Shown piece after piece: positions 1 to 8,160 of a stretch of DNA of 64,000 nt. The first letter of the stretch is position 1; each line of letters begins with the position of its first letter. The notes beneath the pieces were generated by a model. It worked only from the letters and a program-made list of their open reading frames with translations, was not told the origin of the DNA and searched no databases. Made by a program: the position numbers and the translations under genes. The stretch lies in contig CAVWLJ010000014.1 of NCBI GenBank assembly GCA_963755755.1, positions 186,001 through 250,000 of the forward strand. Reading direction: 5' to 3'. This DNA comes from DATKNA01 sp963755755 (GTDB taxonomy: Bacteria > Actinomycetota > Actinomycetes > Actinomycetales > Kineosporiaceae).

Positions 1-1
1 C

Positions 2-526
2 CTCGGCCGCGACCTCACGACCGGGCAGCTGCCGGTCGCGGACCTCCGCCGGCAGATGCGCCGCCCCGAGCGGACGCCGAGCGCGACGTTCGCGGGGCAG
101 GCGGTCCGGTTCGCCACGGTCGGCGTCGCGAGCACCGTCGCCTATCTGCTGCTCTACCTGCTGCTGCGCACCGTGCTACCCGCCGTGGTCGCCAACGCGC
201 TCGCCCTGCTCGTCACCGCGCTGGCCAACACCGCCGCGAACCGCCGGTTCACCTTCGACGTGACCGGCCCGGACGGCGCGGTGCGCCACCACCTGCACGG
301 TCTCGCCCTGTTCGGCGCCGGCCTGGCGCTCAGCTCCGCGGCCCTGACCCTGCTGCACGCGGCTTCCGCGGCGCCGGCCCGCGCGCTCGAGATCGGCGTC
401 CTCGTCGTCGCCAACCTCGTGACGACGGCGCTCCGCTTCGTCGGGATGCGCTGGTGGGTCTTCGCTCCCGCCGTGCGTTCCGCCCGACCCGTCCCCGCAT
501 CACGTCCTCTGGAGGAGACCCGATGA
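2..526 (+). CDS. GtrA-like membrane protein, 5' end outside window
   Basis: The frame is open from base 2, so the true start lies upstream; an internal ATG at 56 would give 156 residues. The visible part has four hydrophobic segments and the GtrA hallmark of a short region with N-R-R-F-T-F after the second segment. GtrA proteins help flip or move lipid-linked sugars across the membrane. The residues before the internal ATG (L-G-R-D-L-T-T-G) resemble the linker in actinobacterial proteins where a family 2 glycosyltransferase is fused to GtrA, so the whole gene is probably such a fusion; that is inference. Its stop overlaps the ATG of the next glycosyltransferase by 4 bp (523-526), so the two are likely translated together. 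Confidence 0.75.
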   Translation, partial: LGRDLTTGQLPVADLRRQMRRPERTPSATFAGQAVRFATVGVASTVAYLLLYLLLRTVLPAVVANALALLVTALANTAANRRFTFDVTGPDGAVRHHLHGLALFGAGLALSSAALTLLHAASAAPARALEIGVLVVANLVTTALRFVGMRWWVFAPAVRSARPVPASRPLEETR

Positions 527-2597
527 CCACCCTCGGCCTGCCTGCCGGCAGCACCGCGCTGCAGGCGCCGACAGCGCCCCGGACCGCTGCGGCCGCCGTC
601 GCCCGGCCCCGATGGGAGCGACCGGCGCTCGCCGGCCTGCTCGTCGTCACCGCCGCCCTCTACCTGTGGGACCTCGGCGCGTCCGGCTGGGCCAACGCCT
701 TCTACGCGGCGGCCGCCCAGGCCGGGTCGGAGAGCTGGAAGGCCTTCTTCTTCGGCTCCTTCGACGCCTCCAACGCGATCACCGTCGACAAGCCTCCGGC
801 GTCCCTGTGGGTCATGGGCCTGTCCGCCCGGATCTTCGGCGTCAACGCCTGGAGCCTGCTCGTGCCGCAGGCGCTCATGGGCGTCGGCTCGGTCTGGCTG
901 CTCTACGCGACCGTCCGCCGTCGCTTCGAGGCGCAGGCCGCCCTGCTCGCGGGCGCCGTGATGGCGCTGACGCCGGTGGCCGTCCTCATGTTCCGGTTCA
1001 ACAATCCGGACGCGCTGCTCGTGCTCCTGCTCGTGGGCGCCGCGTACGCGCTGACCCGTGCGCTGGAGGGCGCATCCACGCGCTGGCTGGTGCTCGTCGG
1101 CGTGCTGGTCGGCTTCGCGTTCCTGTCGAAGATGCTGCAGGCCTTCGTGGTCGTCCCCGGCTTCGCGCTGGTCTACCTCCTCGCGGCGCCGACGTCGCTG
1201 CGTCGGCGGATCGTCCAGCTGCTGGCCGCCGGCGTGGCGATGCTCGTCTCGGCCGGCTGGTGGGTCGCGATCGTCGAGCTCTGGCCCGCGTCGTCGCGCC
1301 CGTACATCGGGGGCTCGCAGACGAACTCGGAGCTCGAGCTGATCTTCGGCTACAACGGCTTCGGGCGGCTCACCGGCAACGAGACCGGCAGCGTCGTCGC
1401 CGGCGGGGGCCAGGGGCAGGCGGGCCAGTGGGGCGAGACCGGCATCACCCGGCTGTTCTCCGCCGAGATGGGCGGGCAGATCGCGTGGCTGCTGCCGGCC
1501 GCGCTGATCCTCCTCGGCTACCTGCTGTGGATGGCCCGGCGTGCGCCGCGGACGGACGGCCGCCGCGCCCAGGTGCTGCTCTGGGGCACCTGGCTGGTCG
1601 TCACCGGGCTGCTGTTCAGCTTCGCGCAGGGGATCATCCACCCCTACTACACGGTCGCGCTCGCGCCGGCGATCGGCGGCCTCGTCGGCATCGGGGGCTG
1701 GATGGCGTGGCGCTACCGCGGCCGACCGGAGTCCCGGATCGTCCTCGCGGCCGTCGTGATCGTCACCGCGGTGTGGTCGTACGCCCTGCTCGACCGCTCG
1801 CCGGACTGGCTGCCGTGGCTGCGTCCGCTCGTCCTGCTCGCCGGCTTCCTCGCGGCGGTCGGGTTCATCCTGCCCTTCAGCGGCCTGCCCTTCGCCCGGC
1901 GCGCCATGGTCGGCGCCGCGGGTCTGGCGGTGGTCACGGGTCTCGCCGGTCCCGCGGCCTACGCCGTCGACACGGCCGCGACGCCGCACACCGGTTCGAT
2001 CCCCTCCGCGGGTCCGGAAGTCGCCGGTGGCTTCGGGCCTGGCGGTGGTGGCCCCGGAGGGTTCCGCCAGCGCTTCGGTCAGCAGGGGGGCCAAGGGTTC
2101 GCCGGCGCGCCGGGCACGACGGGCGGCACCCAGGGTCTCGGCGGGCAGGGCTTCGGCGGCGGTCGCCAGGGCGGGCTCGGCGGGCTGCTCGACACCTCCG
2201 CGCCCGACTCCGCCCTGGTCCAGCTGCTCCGGCAGGACACCACCTCGACGTGGGCCGCGGCGGCGGTCGGTTCCAACAGCGCCGCCGGCGTCCAGCTGGC
2301 GACGGGCCGCCCGGTGATGGCGATCGGCGGCTTCAACGGCTCCGACCCGAGCCCGACGCTGGCGGAGTTCCAGGCCGACGTCGCCGCCGGGAAGATCCAC
2401 TACTTCCTGGGATCCGGCGGCTCGGTGGCGGCTTCGGCGGTGGTCCGGGTGGTGGGAGCTCCGGCGCGGCGAGCCAGATCACGAGCTGGGTCGAGAGCAC
2501 CTTCACCAGCACGACCGTCGGTGGCGTGACGGTCTACGACCTGACGCAGCCGGCGTCCGGCAGCGGGTCCACGTCGTCCGGCTCGTCGACGATCTGA
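523..2597 (+). CDS. GT39 (ArnT/YkcB-like) membrane glycosyltransferase, frameshifted near its 3' end
   Basis: A polytopic PMT_2/GT39-type transferase, expected to move a sugar from a polyprenyl-phosphate donor to an extracytoplasmic acceptor. The N-terminal part has the extracytoplasmic loop of the family (D-K-P-P-A-S-L-W) and about a dozen membrane segments, then a Gly/Gln-rich linker (about 1990-2190) and a soluble C-terminal domain. The ATG at 523 follows GGAGGAG. The starting frame runs to 2529 but becomes Arg/Ala-rich after about 2415. The other frame, ending at 2597, continues with the expected family tail (S-Q-I-T-S-W-V-E-S and G-G-V-T-V-Y-D-L-T). One missing G in the run near 2410-2430 explains this. 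Either the assembly lacks a base or the last 60 residues are lost. Confidence 0.85.
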
Positions 2598-2654
2598 TCC
2601 GGCCCGACCGGCACCCCGAGCGGTCGCTCTGGGACCGGTCGGGGGCATCGTTTC

Positions 2655-2700
2655 CGACGCTGTGCACTGAGTCATGGAGCGACTCAGCTGCACAGCGTCG
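2655..2700. terminator. strong hairpin between convergent genes
   Basis: Left arm 2655-2673 and right arm 2681-2700 are complementary over 19 pairs with one bulged base and a 7-base loop. The hairpin lies about 60 bp after the glycosyltransferase stop and faces the VOC/TetR operon read from the other strand. It has no T-run. A bidirectional terminator is the simplest reading. Confidence 0.6.
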
Positions 2701-2740
2701 CGAACAGCCCCCACCGCCGCCCGCGGCCACCCCACCGCGC

Positions 2741-2813
2741 CGACCCCGTGGTCGCCCGCCGCCGTCTGGCCGACCCCGTGGTCGCCCGCCACCGTGCCGA
2801 CCCCGTGGTCGCC
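2741..2813. repeat. three copies of a 16-bp hairpin repeat
   Basis: CGACCCCGTGGTCGCC occurs at 2741-2756, 2771-2786 and 2798-2813. Each copy is a small hairpin (CGACC, loop CCGT, GGTCG). The array begins seven bases past the stop of the VOC gene on the minus strand. It could act as a tandem terminator or mRNA-stabilising element, or be an unstable short repeat. No protein in any frame here looks real. Confidence 0.7.
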
Positions 2814-2819
2814 AACGCG

Positions 2820-3221
2820 TCAGGGCTCGACGCCGGTGACGGTGCCGTCGGCGTCCGTGGTGTAGCGGCCCGTGCTGAGATCGACGAGCACGAGGACGTT
2901 CCCGAACGGGTCGGCCGCCACGACGAGGTTCCCGACCGGCACCGCCCGCGGGCCCTCGACGACGCGGCCACCGGCAGCCTCGATCGCCCTGCCGGCCTCG
3001 TCTGCGGAATCGACCAGCCACGCCGGCACGTAGGGCTCCCGCAGCGTGAGGACGATCTCCGTGGACGTGCCCGGCATCCGCAGGCCCGCCTGCCCGACCG
3101 CGTCGTTGCGCCAGATCAGCTCCTGGCCGAGCGCGTCCCGGTAGAAGGCGAGGCCGAGGTCGAGGTCCGGCACGGGCACGGTGACCGCGTCGATCCCGCG
3201 GAGGACAGCCTGAGTACTCAT
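2820..3221 (-). CDS. VOC-family (glyoxalase/dioxygenase fold) protein
   Basis: 133 residues with the beta-alpha-beta-beta-beta pattern of the vicinal oxygen chelate superfamily: an N-terminal V-P-V-P-D-L-D-L-G-L-A-F-Y-R-D motif and a C-terminal A-D-P-F-G-N-V-L-V-L-V-D motif. Members are small metal enzymes or drug-binding resistance proteins; the substrate cannot be told. The ATG overlaps the stop of the upstream TetR gene by 4 bp, so regulator and enzyme form one operon and the enzyme's substrate class may be sensed by the regulator. Confidence 0.85.
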   Translation of the reverse strand: MSTQAVLRGIDAVTVPVPDLDLGLAFYRDALGQELIWRNDAVGQAGLRMPGTSTEIVLTLREPYVPAWLVDSADEAGRAIEAAGGRVVEGPRAVPVGNLVVAADPFGNVLVLVDLSTGRYTTDADGTVTGVEP

Positions 3222-3862
3222 CCCGGCAGTCTCGACGCCCCTGAGGGGTGGTCGCCGCCCAGGGTGGCCAGGACATGGTCGACCACGGCCGCGGGCATCC
3301 CGGCGGGGATCGGCCGGTGGGCGATCAGCCGCCGGTAGAAGAACGGGGCCGACAGCAGGTCGACGACGAGCTCGGGGTCGACATCGTGGCGGATGGCGCC
3401 GCGGCGCGAGGCTTCGATCACGATCCGGAGCAGCGGCTCCCGCCGTCGCTCGGTGATCTCGGCGTGCAGACCGGCGAGGGCGGGGTCGCGCTCGGCCGCG
3501 TCGATGAAGGCCGCCATCGTCTCGGGGAACGGCGAATGGCGGAGCATGTCGGCGAAGGCCGTCAAGAAACTGATCAGGTCGGCGCGGAGGTCGCCGGTGG
3601 CCAGGTCGGGCAGCGGCCGGAACTCGGCGTCCATCGCGTCGACGAGCAGGGCGGACGCCGAGGGCCAGTGCCGGTACAGGGTCGCCTTGCTCGCTCCCGC
3701 GCGCCGGGCGACGGCCTCGACCGTGAACCCGGGCATGCCGCTCTCCGCCAGCACGTCGAGGGCCGCACGCAGCACGCGACGGCGCGCGTGCTCACCGCGG
3801 CCTCGGCGCGCGAGCGGCGGCTCGGTCGGTGGCTTGGTCGGCGGCTCAGTCAGGGCGCACAT
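3218..3862 (-). CDS. TetR/AcrR-family transcriptional regulator
   Basis: 214 residues. The helix-turn-helix spans about residues 46-66 (F-T-V-E-A-V-A-R-R-A-G-A-S-K-A-T-L-Y-R-H-W), followed by a ligand-binding helical domain. The C-terminal region resembles the TetR_C_11 class, with the L-L-S-A-P-F-F-Y-R-R-L motif. It heads an operon with the VOC gene and is divergent from the Ddn-like gene at 3991. Two palindromes in the shared promoter region (3909-3946) are good candidate binding sites, so it probably represses itself and perhaps the divergent gene. Confidence 0.9.
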   Translation of the reverse strand: MCALTEPPTKPPTEPPLARRGRGEHARRRVLRAALDVLAESGMPGFTVEAVARRAGASKATLYRHWPSASALLVDAMDAEFRPLPDLATGDLRADLISFLTAFADMLRHSPFPETMAAFIDAAERDPALAGLHAEITERRREPLLRIVIEASRRGAIRHDVDPELVVDLLSAPFFYRRLIAHRPIPAGMPAAVVDHVLATLGGDHPSGASRLPG

Positions 3863-3908
3863 CCGAGGATCGAGGCGTCATCGGTGTTCCTCTCCGTGCA
3901 TCGAGCCG

Positions 3909-3946
3909 CTATCGTATCGATAGTTGAACGAAACGAGAGCGTTTCG
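3909..3946. promoter_or_regulatory. palindromic operator pair between divergent genes
   Basis: Two inverted repeats lie in the 128-bp gap between the TetR gene and the Ddn-like gene: CTATCGTATCGATAG at 3909-3923 and CGAAACG-AGAG-CGTTTCG at 3929-3946, the latter a perfect 7-bp repeat. Local AT content is higher than around it, as at a promoter. Such spacing suits TetR dimers; assigning them to the adjacent regulator is inference. Confidence 0.6.
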
Positions 3947-3990
3947 ATAGCTGCGGCAACAGGGGCACGACCCCGAGGAGGAAGGCCGAC

Positions 3991-4449
3991 ATGACCGAGG
4001 TGCGCGCACAGATGTTGCCGTTCCAGACCGCGGTCAACCGCATCACCCGTGGTCTGCTGCACGTCCCGATCCTCAACCGGCTGGCCGGCGCACGCCTGAT
4101 CGTCATCGAGGTCGTAGGCCGGACCTCCGGCCGGCGCTACCAGGTGCCCGTGGCCTACACCCGGCGTGGCGATCACCTCCTCGTCGGGACGCCGTTCGCC
4201 TGGGGGCGCAACCTGAGCACCGGCGAGCCCGTGACGATCCTCCTCAAGGGCCGGCGCGTGACCGCGGACGTCGCGGTGCTGTCCGACGAGGCCGACGTCG
4301 TCGAGGCCTACGAGATCATGGCGCGCGACAACCGCCAGTTCGCCAAGTTCAACAAGGTCGGCCTCGACGATCGCGGCAACCCCGACCCCGGCGACCTTCA
4401 CTTGGCGTGGGCCGCGGGCGCGCGGGCGTTCCGCCTCACGCCCGTCTGA
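3991..4449 (+). CDS. Ddn-like F420/flavin-binding nitroreductase-family protein (DUF385)
   Basis: 152 residues with the split-barrel signature of deazaflavin-dependent nitroreductase relatives: V-G-R-T-S-G-R-R-Y-Q-V-P-V-A-Y, then a G-T-P-F-A-W-G-R-N loop. Family members bind F420 (or FMN/heme in some branches) and reduce quinones, nitro compounds or other lipophilic substrates at the membrane. The ATG follows GAGGAGGAAGG. It is divergent from the TetR/VOC operon and may be controlled by that regulator. A second, separate family member is at 13519. Confidence 0.85.
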   Translation: MTEVRAQMLPFQTAVNRITRGLLHVPILNRLAGARLIVIEVVGRTSGRRYQVPVAYTRRGDHLLVGTPFAWGRNLSTGEPVTILLKGRRVTADVAVLSDEADVVEAYEIMARDNRQFAKFNKVGLDDRGNPDPGDLHLAWAAGARAFRLTPV

Positions 4450-4517
4450 TCTCCTCCGCCGCCGGCGGGCGGGGCAGCGGCGGCATGGCTGCCGGTGCGG
4501 ATGGGTACGCCTGCGGC

Positions 4518-4883
4518 ATGAGCGATCAGCGCATCGAGCGGCAGGGCGGCGTCGCCGGCCAGGTCGACGGCCCGGAGTGGGGCGCGCGGGACAACGCGGC
4601 GGACAACGCCGCTCCGGACGTCGCGGACGAGGTCCTCGGCGAGCACGCCGAGGACGGCGTGACCGACGCCGACCGCGGCCTGGGAGCGGATGAGCACCAC
4701 CACCGGGCACCCGGGGACCTGCACCAGCCGCGCACGGGCGCGGAGCAGCCCTGGGACGCCGAGGACCTCGTGCACGCCCGCGGCGAGGACGTGACACCGG
4801 CGACGCTCGACGAGGCCCGGCACGACCTGGACGCCGAGGGCGCGGAGGCGATCGAGCGCGAGGTGCCCGACCTCGAGGAGTGA
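4518..4883 (+). CDS. acidic hypothetical protein
   Basis: 121 residues from ATG 4518, very rich in Asp, Glu, Ala and His, without membrane segments or a recognisable fold. The sequence has repeated acidic patches (A-D-E-V-L-G-E-H-A-E-D-G-V-T-D-A-D) and an acidic C terminus. It lies between the Ddn-like gene and a convergent glycosyltransferase, stopping 4 bp before the latter ends. Codon use fits a real gene. Function unknown. Confidence 0.6.
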   Translation: MSDQRIERQGGVAGQVDGPEWGARDNAADNAAPDVADEVLGEHAEDGVTDADRGLGADEHHHRAPGDLHQPRTGAEQPWDAEDLVHARGEDVTPATLDEARHDLDAEGAEAIEREVPDLEE

Positions 4884-4887
4884 GGTC

Positions 4888-6417
4888 TCAGTTCGCGAGG
4901 TGGCGGATCTGCGGCCAGACCGCCGCCCAGCCGTGCGCCGGCGGCCGGCACACATAGATCGCCGCGTTCTCCGCCTCCTCGTTCTCGACGCCCTCGTCGT
5001 TCCGCACCCGTTCGACGAACCGGCAGCCGGGCAGCTCCTGCGGCGCGCCTCCTTCGGCGACGGCCACGACCGCGCGTCCGCCGTCGGGCGGCGGGCCCCA
5101 CCAGCCGTAGGCGTTGAGCCCGCTCCACGCGGAGGGCAGCCCGCGGGACGGTCCGTACAGGTCGACGGCGCCGGCCTCGCCGTAGTTGCCCGTGAGGATC
5201 ACGGCCCCGGCGCGGTCGGCGTCCGGCAGTGACCGGTAGGCCGCGGCGACCTCGTCCACGAGCTGCGGCCAGCCCACGGTCTCGAACTGCGGCTCGGCCG
5301 CACCCGCCCAGCCCGACGCCTGCAGCGTCGCCGCCGGGAGCAGCGGCAGCGCGACGGGCGCGAGCAGGGCGGCGAGGGCCACCGCAGCGCCGACGACGAC
5401 GCCCCGGGCCCACCCCGCGGTCAGCCGAGCCTCGAGGCCGACCGCGCCCGCGGCGATCAACGGCGGGTAGATGCCCGCGCCGTAGTACCCCTGCCCGGCG
5501 GTGACGACGAAGACGACGATCACGACGAGCCAGGCCCACCCGAGCACGGGCTGCCAGACCGGCCGCTCCGGGCCCCGCCGCGGCCGCCGTCGCCTCAGGC
5601 TCCGGACGACGCCCGAGATCCAGAGGTACGCACCGGCGAACCCGAACAGCACCAGCTCCTGCACGGCGAAGGCCGCGCGGTGGTCCGGCGTCCCGTACTC
5701 GCGAGCGATCTCCCGCCCCAGCTCGAGCTGCGGCCACCCGTTGCGGGCCTGCCACACCAGGTACGGCGCCCAGCACACCAGGGCGACGGCGGCACCCGCC
5801 AGGATCCAGGGGCTGCGCAGCCGGGGCCGCACGGCGGGCGTCAGGAGCGCGCCGACGAGCAGGCCGAGGAGCAGCACGCCGGGCAGCGCCTTGTTGAGCA
5901 AGCCCACCCCGGCCACGAGCCCGACGACGAGCCAGAGCCGGTCGCGGACGCCGGGAGGCGCCGCGAGGATCCGGACGACCAGGTAGACGATCGCGACCCA
6001 GACCACGAGGTCGACGGTCGCGGTGACGAACAGGTGCCCGCCGAGGAGCGCGACCACCCCGGTGCCGACGACGAGCGCGGTGAGCCCCTGCGCGAAGGCA
6101 GCGCCGCCGAGTTCGCGCGCGAGCAGGGCGGCGAGCACGACGGTCCCGAGGACGCAGGCGACCGCGGGCAGCCGGAGCACGGTGGGGGACCCGGGCGCGA
6201 GGTCGTCCATGAGCCGCGCGACGGCGGGGGTCACGGGTCCCTGGTCCGGGTACCCCCAGGCCAGGTGCCGGCCGCAGGCGATGAAGTACAGCTCGTCCCG
6301 GTGGTAGCCGTAGCGCCCGGCGAGGGAGACGAGCAGCAGGCCCACCGCGGCCACGACCGCTCCGACGGGCAGCAGCGCCACGGGGTGGCGCCCCGGCGGC
6401 CCGCTCGGCTCGCTCAC
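4888..6417 (-). CDS. GT39 (ArnT/PMT-like) membrane glycosyltransferase
   Basis: 509 residues with about 11-12 membrane helices. The first extracytoplasmic loop carries Y-G-Y-H-R-D-E-L-Y-F-I-A-C-G-R-H-L-A-W-G-Y, the acidic-residue motif of PMT_2/GT39 enzymes that use polyprenyl-phosphate sugars. The C-terminal soluble part contains V-I-L-T-G-N-Y-G-E-A-G-A, common in this subgroup. The acceptor is unknown. The gene is convergent with the acidic protein and its start is near 6417, about 240 bp from the riboswitch leader on the other strand. Confidence 0.85.
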   Translation of the reverse strand: MSEPSGPPGRHPVALLPVGAVVAAVGLLLVSLAGRYGYHRDELYFIACGRHLAWGYPDQGPVTPAVARLMDDLAPGSPTVLRLPAVACVLGTVVLAALLARELGGAAFAQGLTALVVGTGVVALLGGHLFVTATVDLVVWVAIVYLVVRILAAPPGVRDRLWLVVGLVAGVGLLNKALPGVLLLGLLVGALLTPAVRPRLRSPWILAGAAVALVCWAPYLVWQARNGWPQLELGREIAREYGTPDHRAAFAVQELVLFGFAGAYLWISGVVRSLRRRRPRRGPERPVWQPVLGWAWLVVIVVFVVTAGQGYYGAGIYPPLIAAGAVGLEARLTAGWARGVVVGAAVALAALLAPVALPLLPAATLQASGWAGAAEPQFETVGWPQLVDEVAAAYRSLPDADRAGAVILTGNYGEAGAVDLYGPSRGLPSAWSGLNAYGWWGPPPDGGRAVVAVAEGGAPQELPGCRFVERVRNDEGVENEEAENAAIYVCRPPAHGWAAVWPQIRHLAN

Positions 6418-6514
6418 CTGATCATGCTAGTTCCCGAACAGCGCGCGGATGGCAGGCGAGGGGATCTGGCGACGGGGTAGAGCGAGGAGGACAGTCGAGC
6501 CCGGGAGGTGTGCG

Positions 6515-6670
6515 GTGATCACTGCTGCTCTCGCCGCCGGCGGCCCGGCCGGCCTGATCCTGCTCGCGACCGGCACGATCGCCGTACGCGTGCGCTGCGG
6601 CGGGTGCCGGGCGCACCGTCGCTGGGGCTGGATCGGAGCCGGTAGACTCGCTGCCGTTGAAGGGGAGTAG
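6515..6670 (+). CDS. possible small membrane peptide
   Basis: A 51-residue frame from GTG 6515, with GGGAGG six bases upstream. It has one hydrophobic stretch (A-A-L-A-A-G-G-P-A-G-L-I-L-L-A-T-G-T-I-A-V) followed by Cys/Arg/His-rich residues. The stop falls inside the conserved first element of the riboswitch. It may be a real short gene preceding the riboswitch or only leader sequence. No family recognised. Confidence 0.3.
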   Translation: MITAALAAGGPAGLILLATGTIAVRVRCGGCRAHRRWGWIGAGRLAAVEGE

Positions 6671-6761
6671 CCCTCCCGATCGGTTCGTCGACATGCTGGA
6701 GCGCTGAGCGCTCCCGGCGGCCGGGTCCGCGCGGTGACGTGCGGGCGGGCGAGACCTTCGA
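6657..6761 (+). promoter_or_regulatory. yybP-ykoY-type (manganese) riboswitch
   Basis: The conserved GGGGAGTAGC block of the yybP-ykoY family is at 6662-6671, and the closing GAGACCTTC block is at 6751-6759. The flanks pair: GAAGG at 6659-6663 with CCTTC at 6755-6759, forming the basal helix. In this family two coaxially docked helical legs bind Mn2+ and switch expression of Mn/cation exporters. The downstream gene is a CaCA-type cation antiporter, as expected for the family. About 70 bases separate the aptamer from the GTG at 6834; the expression platform was not resolved. Confidence 0.85.
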
Positions 6762-6833
6762 TTCGCCGGTGTGCCGTCGTCGCGCGCCGCGGGTCGAGGC
6801 CTGCCTCCGAACCGCGGCACGGAAGGGAAGTCC

Positions 6834-7910
6834 GTGCTCCACGTCGCGCTACTGCTCGTCTGCGCCGTCGTCATCTACCTGGCGTGCGAGTGGTTCGTCA
6901 ACGCCGTCGAGTGGCTCGGCGTCCGCCTCCAGGTCGGGCCGGTCGCGGTCGGCACGATCCTCGCCGCCGCCGGTACCGCTCTGCCGGAGAGCGTGGTGAC
7001 GCTCGTCGCCGTCCTCTTCGGCAGCCCGGAGAGCGGGGCCGAGGTCGGCATCGGGGCCGCGCTCGGCGGTCCGCTCGTCGTCGGGACCATCGCCTACGGC
7101 GTCACCGGGGCCATGCTCCTCTGGCGGCGCCGGCGCGCGCCGCGTCCAGTCACCGTGCACGCGTCGTCGGGCCTGGAGAAGCTCGGGACGCCGGAGCTGC
7201 CGGCGCTCTCGCCCGTGCGGGACGCCGACGACCTCGACGGAACCGACACCGGCCGGCTGGCGCGCGACCAGGTCTGGTTCCTCGCGATCTTCGCCGTCAA
7301 GGTGGCGCTCGGCCTCGTCGCGTTCGCGATCAAGCCCTGGCTGGGTCTCCTGTTCCTCGCGGCCTACGCCGTCTACTTCCGCCGGGAGATCTCCGGGGGC
7401 GGGGAGAGCGCCTCGGGCGAGGGCCTGGAGCCGCTGCGCTTCCAGCCGCGACGCGCCCAGCCGGGCACGGCCGCGGTCGTCCTGCAGACGCTGGTAACGC
7501 TGGTCGTGGTCTTCCTGGCGTCGCAGCTCTTCGTGACCCAGCTGGAGTGGGCGGGCCCCGCGCTCGGGCTGCCGCCCGCCGTCGTGGCGCTGCTCCTCTC
7601 GCCGATCGCCACCGAGCTGCCGGAGACGATGAACGCGATCATCTGGGTGCGGCAGGGCAAGGCGGAGCTGGCGCTGGCCAACATCTCCGGGGCGATGATG
7701 ATCCAGGCCACCGTGCCCTCCGCGATCGGCCTGTTCTTCACGCCCTGGCTGTTCGACACCCCGCTCGTCCTCGCCGGCGTCTTCACCTTCGCCGCGGTCG
7801 CCTACCTGCTCGTCGTCCTCCGGCTGCGCCGTCTCACCCCCGCGACGCTGGCGGGCGCGGCGCTGTTCTACGTCGGGTTCGCCGTCGCCCTGGTGATCGA
7901 CCTCGTCTAG
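6834..7910 (+). CDS. CaCA-family cation (Na+/Ca2+-type) antiporter
   Basis: About 358 residues from GTG 6834, which has GGAAGGGAAG just upstream; an in-frame GTG at 6771 lies directly after the riboswitch and would give an unlikely polar N terminus. The protein has two homologous halves of about five helices. Each half carries an alpha-repeat: G-T-I-L-A-A-A-G-T-A-L-P-E-S in the first, L-S-P-I-A-T-E-L-P-E-T-M-N in the second. These contain the acidic cation-binding residues of the family. A hydrophilic loop (about residues 95-140) separates the halves. Riboswitch context suggests manganese or calcium efflux. Confidence 0.85.
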   Translation: MLHVALLLVCAVVIYLACEWFVNAVEWLGVRLQVGPVAVGTILAAAGTALPESVVTLVAVLFGSPESGAEVGIGAALGGPLVVGTIAYGVTGAMLLWRRRRAPRPVTVHASSGLEKLGTPELPALSPVRDADDLDGTDTGRLARDQVWFLAIFAVKVALGLVAFAIKPWLGLLFLAAYAVYFRREISGGGESASGEGLEPLRFQPRRAQPGTAAVVLQTLVTLVVVFLASQLFVTQLEWAGPALGLPPAVVALLLSPIATELPETMNAIIWVRQGKAELALANISGAMMIQATVPSAIGLFFTPWLFDTPLVLAGVFTFAAVAYLLVVLRLRRLTPATLAGAALFYVGFAVALVIDLV

Positions 7911-7931
7911 CCCGGTCGTACACCCCGTCTG

Positions 7932-7957
7932 GAGCCGTCCGCGGTCGCTGACGGCTC
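7932..7957 (+). terminator. hairpin after the antiporter gene
   Basis: GAGCCGTC at 7932-7939 pairs perfectly with GACGGCTC at 7950-7957 around a 10-base loop, 21 bp after the antiporter stop. No T-run follows. The 200 bp from here to the LuxR gene hold no gene I can support. Confidence 0.5.
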
Positions 7958-8160
7958 GCCCGAGGGCGTTGCCGCGCCCCGGACCCCGCAGATGAGCCGC
8001 CGCTGAGCGATTCACAGGGAGCAGGCCCGCCGACAACAGGCCGGTTCGGGCGCTCGCGTCTAAGGTGGGTCACAGCCCGGATGAAACGCGCCGGGGCTTG
8101 CTCATCTCGTCGCTCGTCTCGGTAGCTCGCGCCCCAGGCGCAGGACCCGTGGAGGCACTC

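Noticed and set aside
154..2400. A 748-codon minus-strand frame opposite the glycosyltransferase
   Set aside because: Arg/Pro/Gly/Asp-rich shadow typical of the reverse strand of GC-rich genes; no motif.
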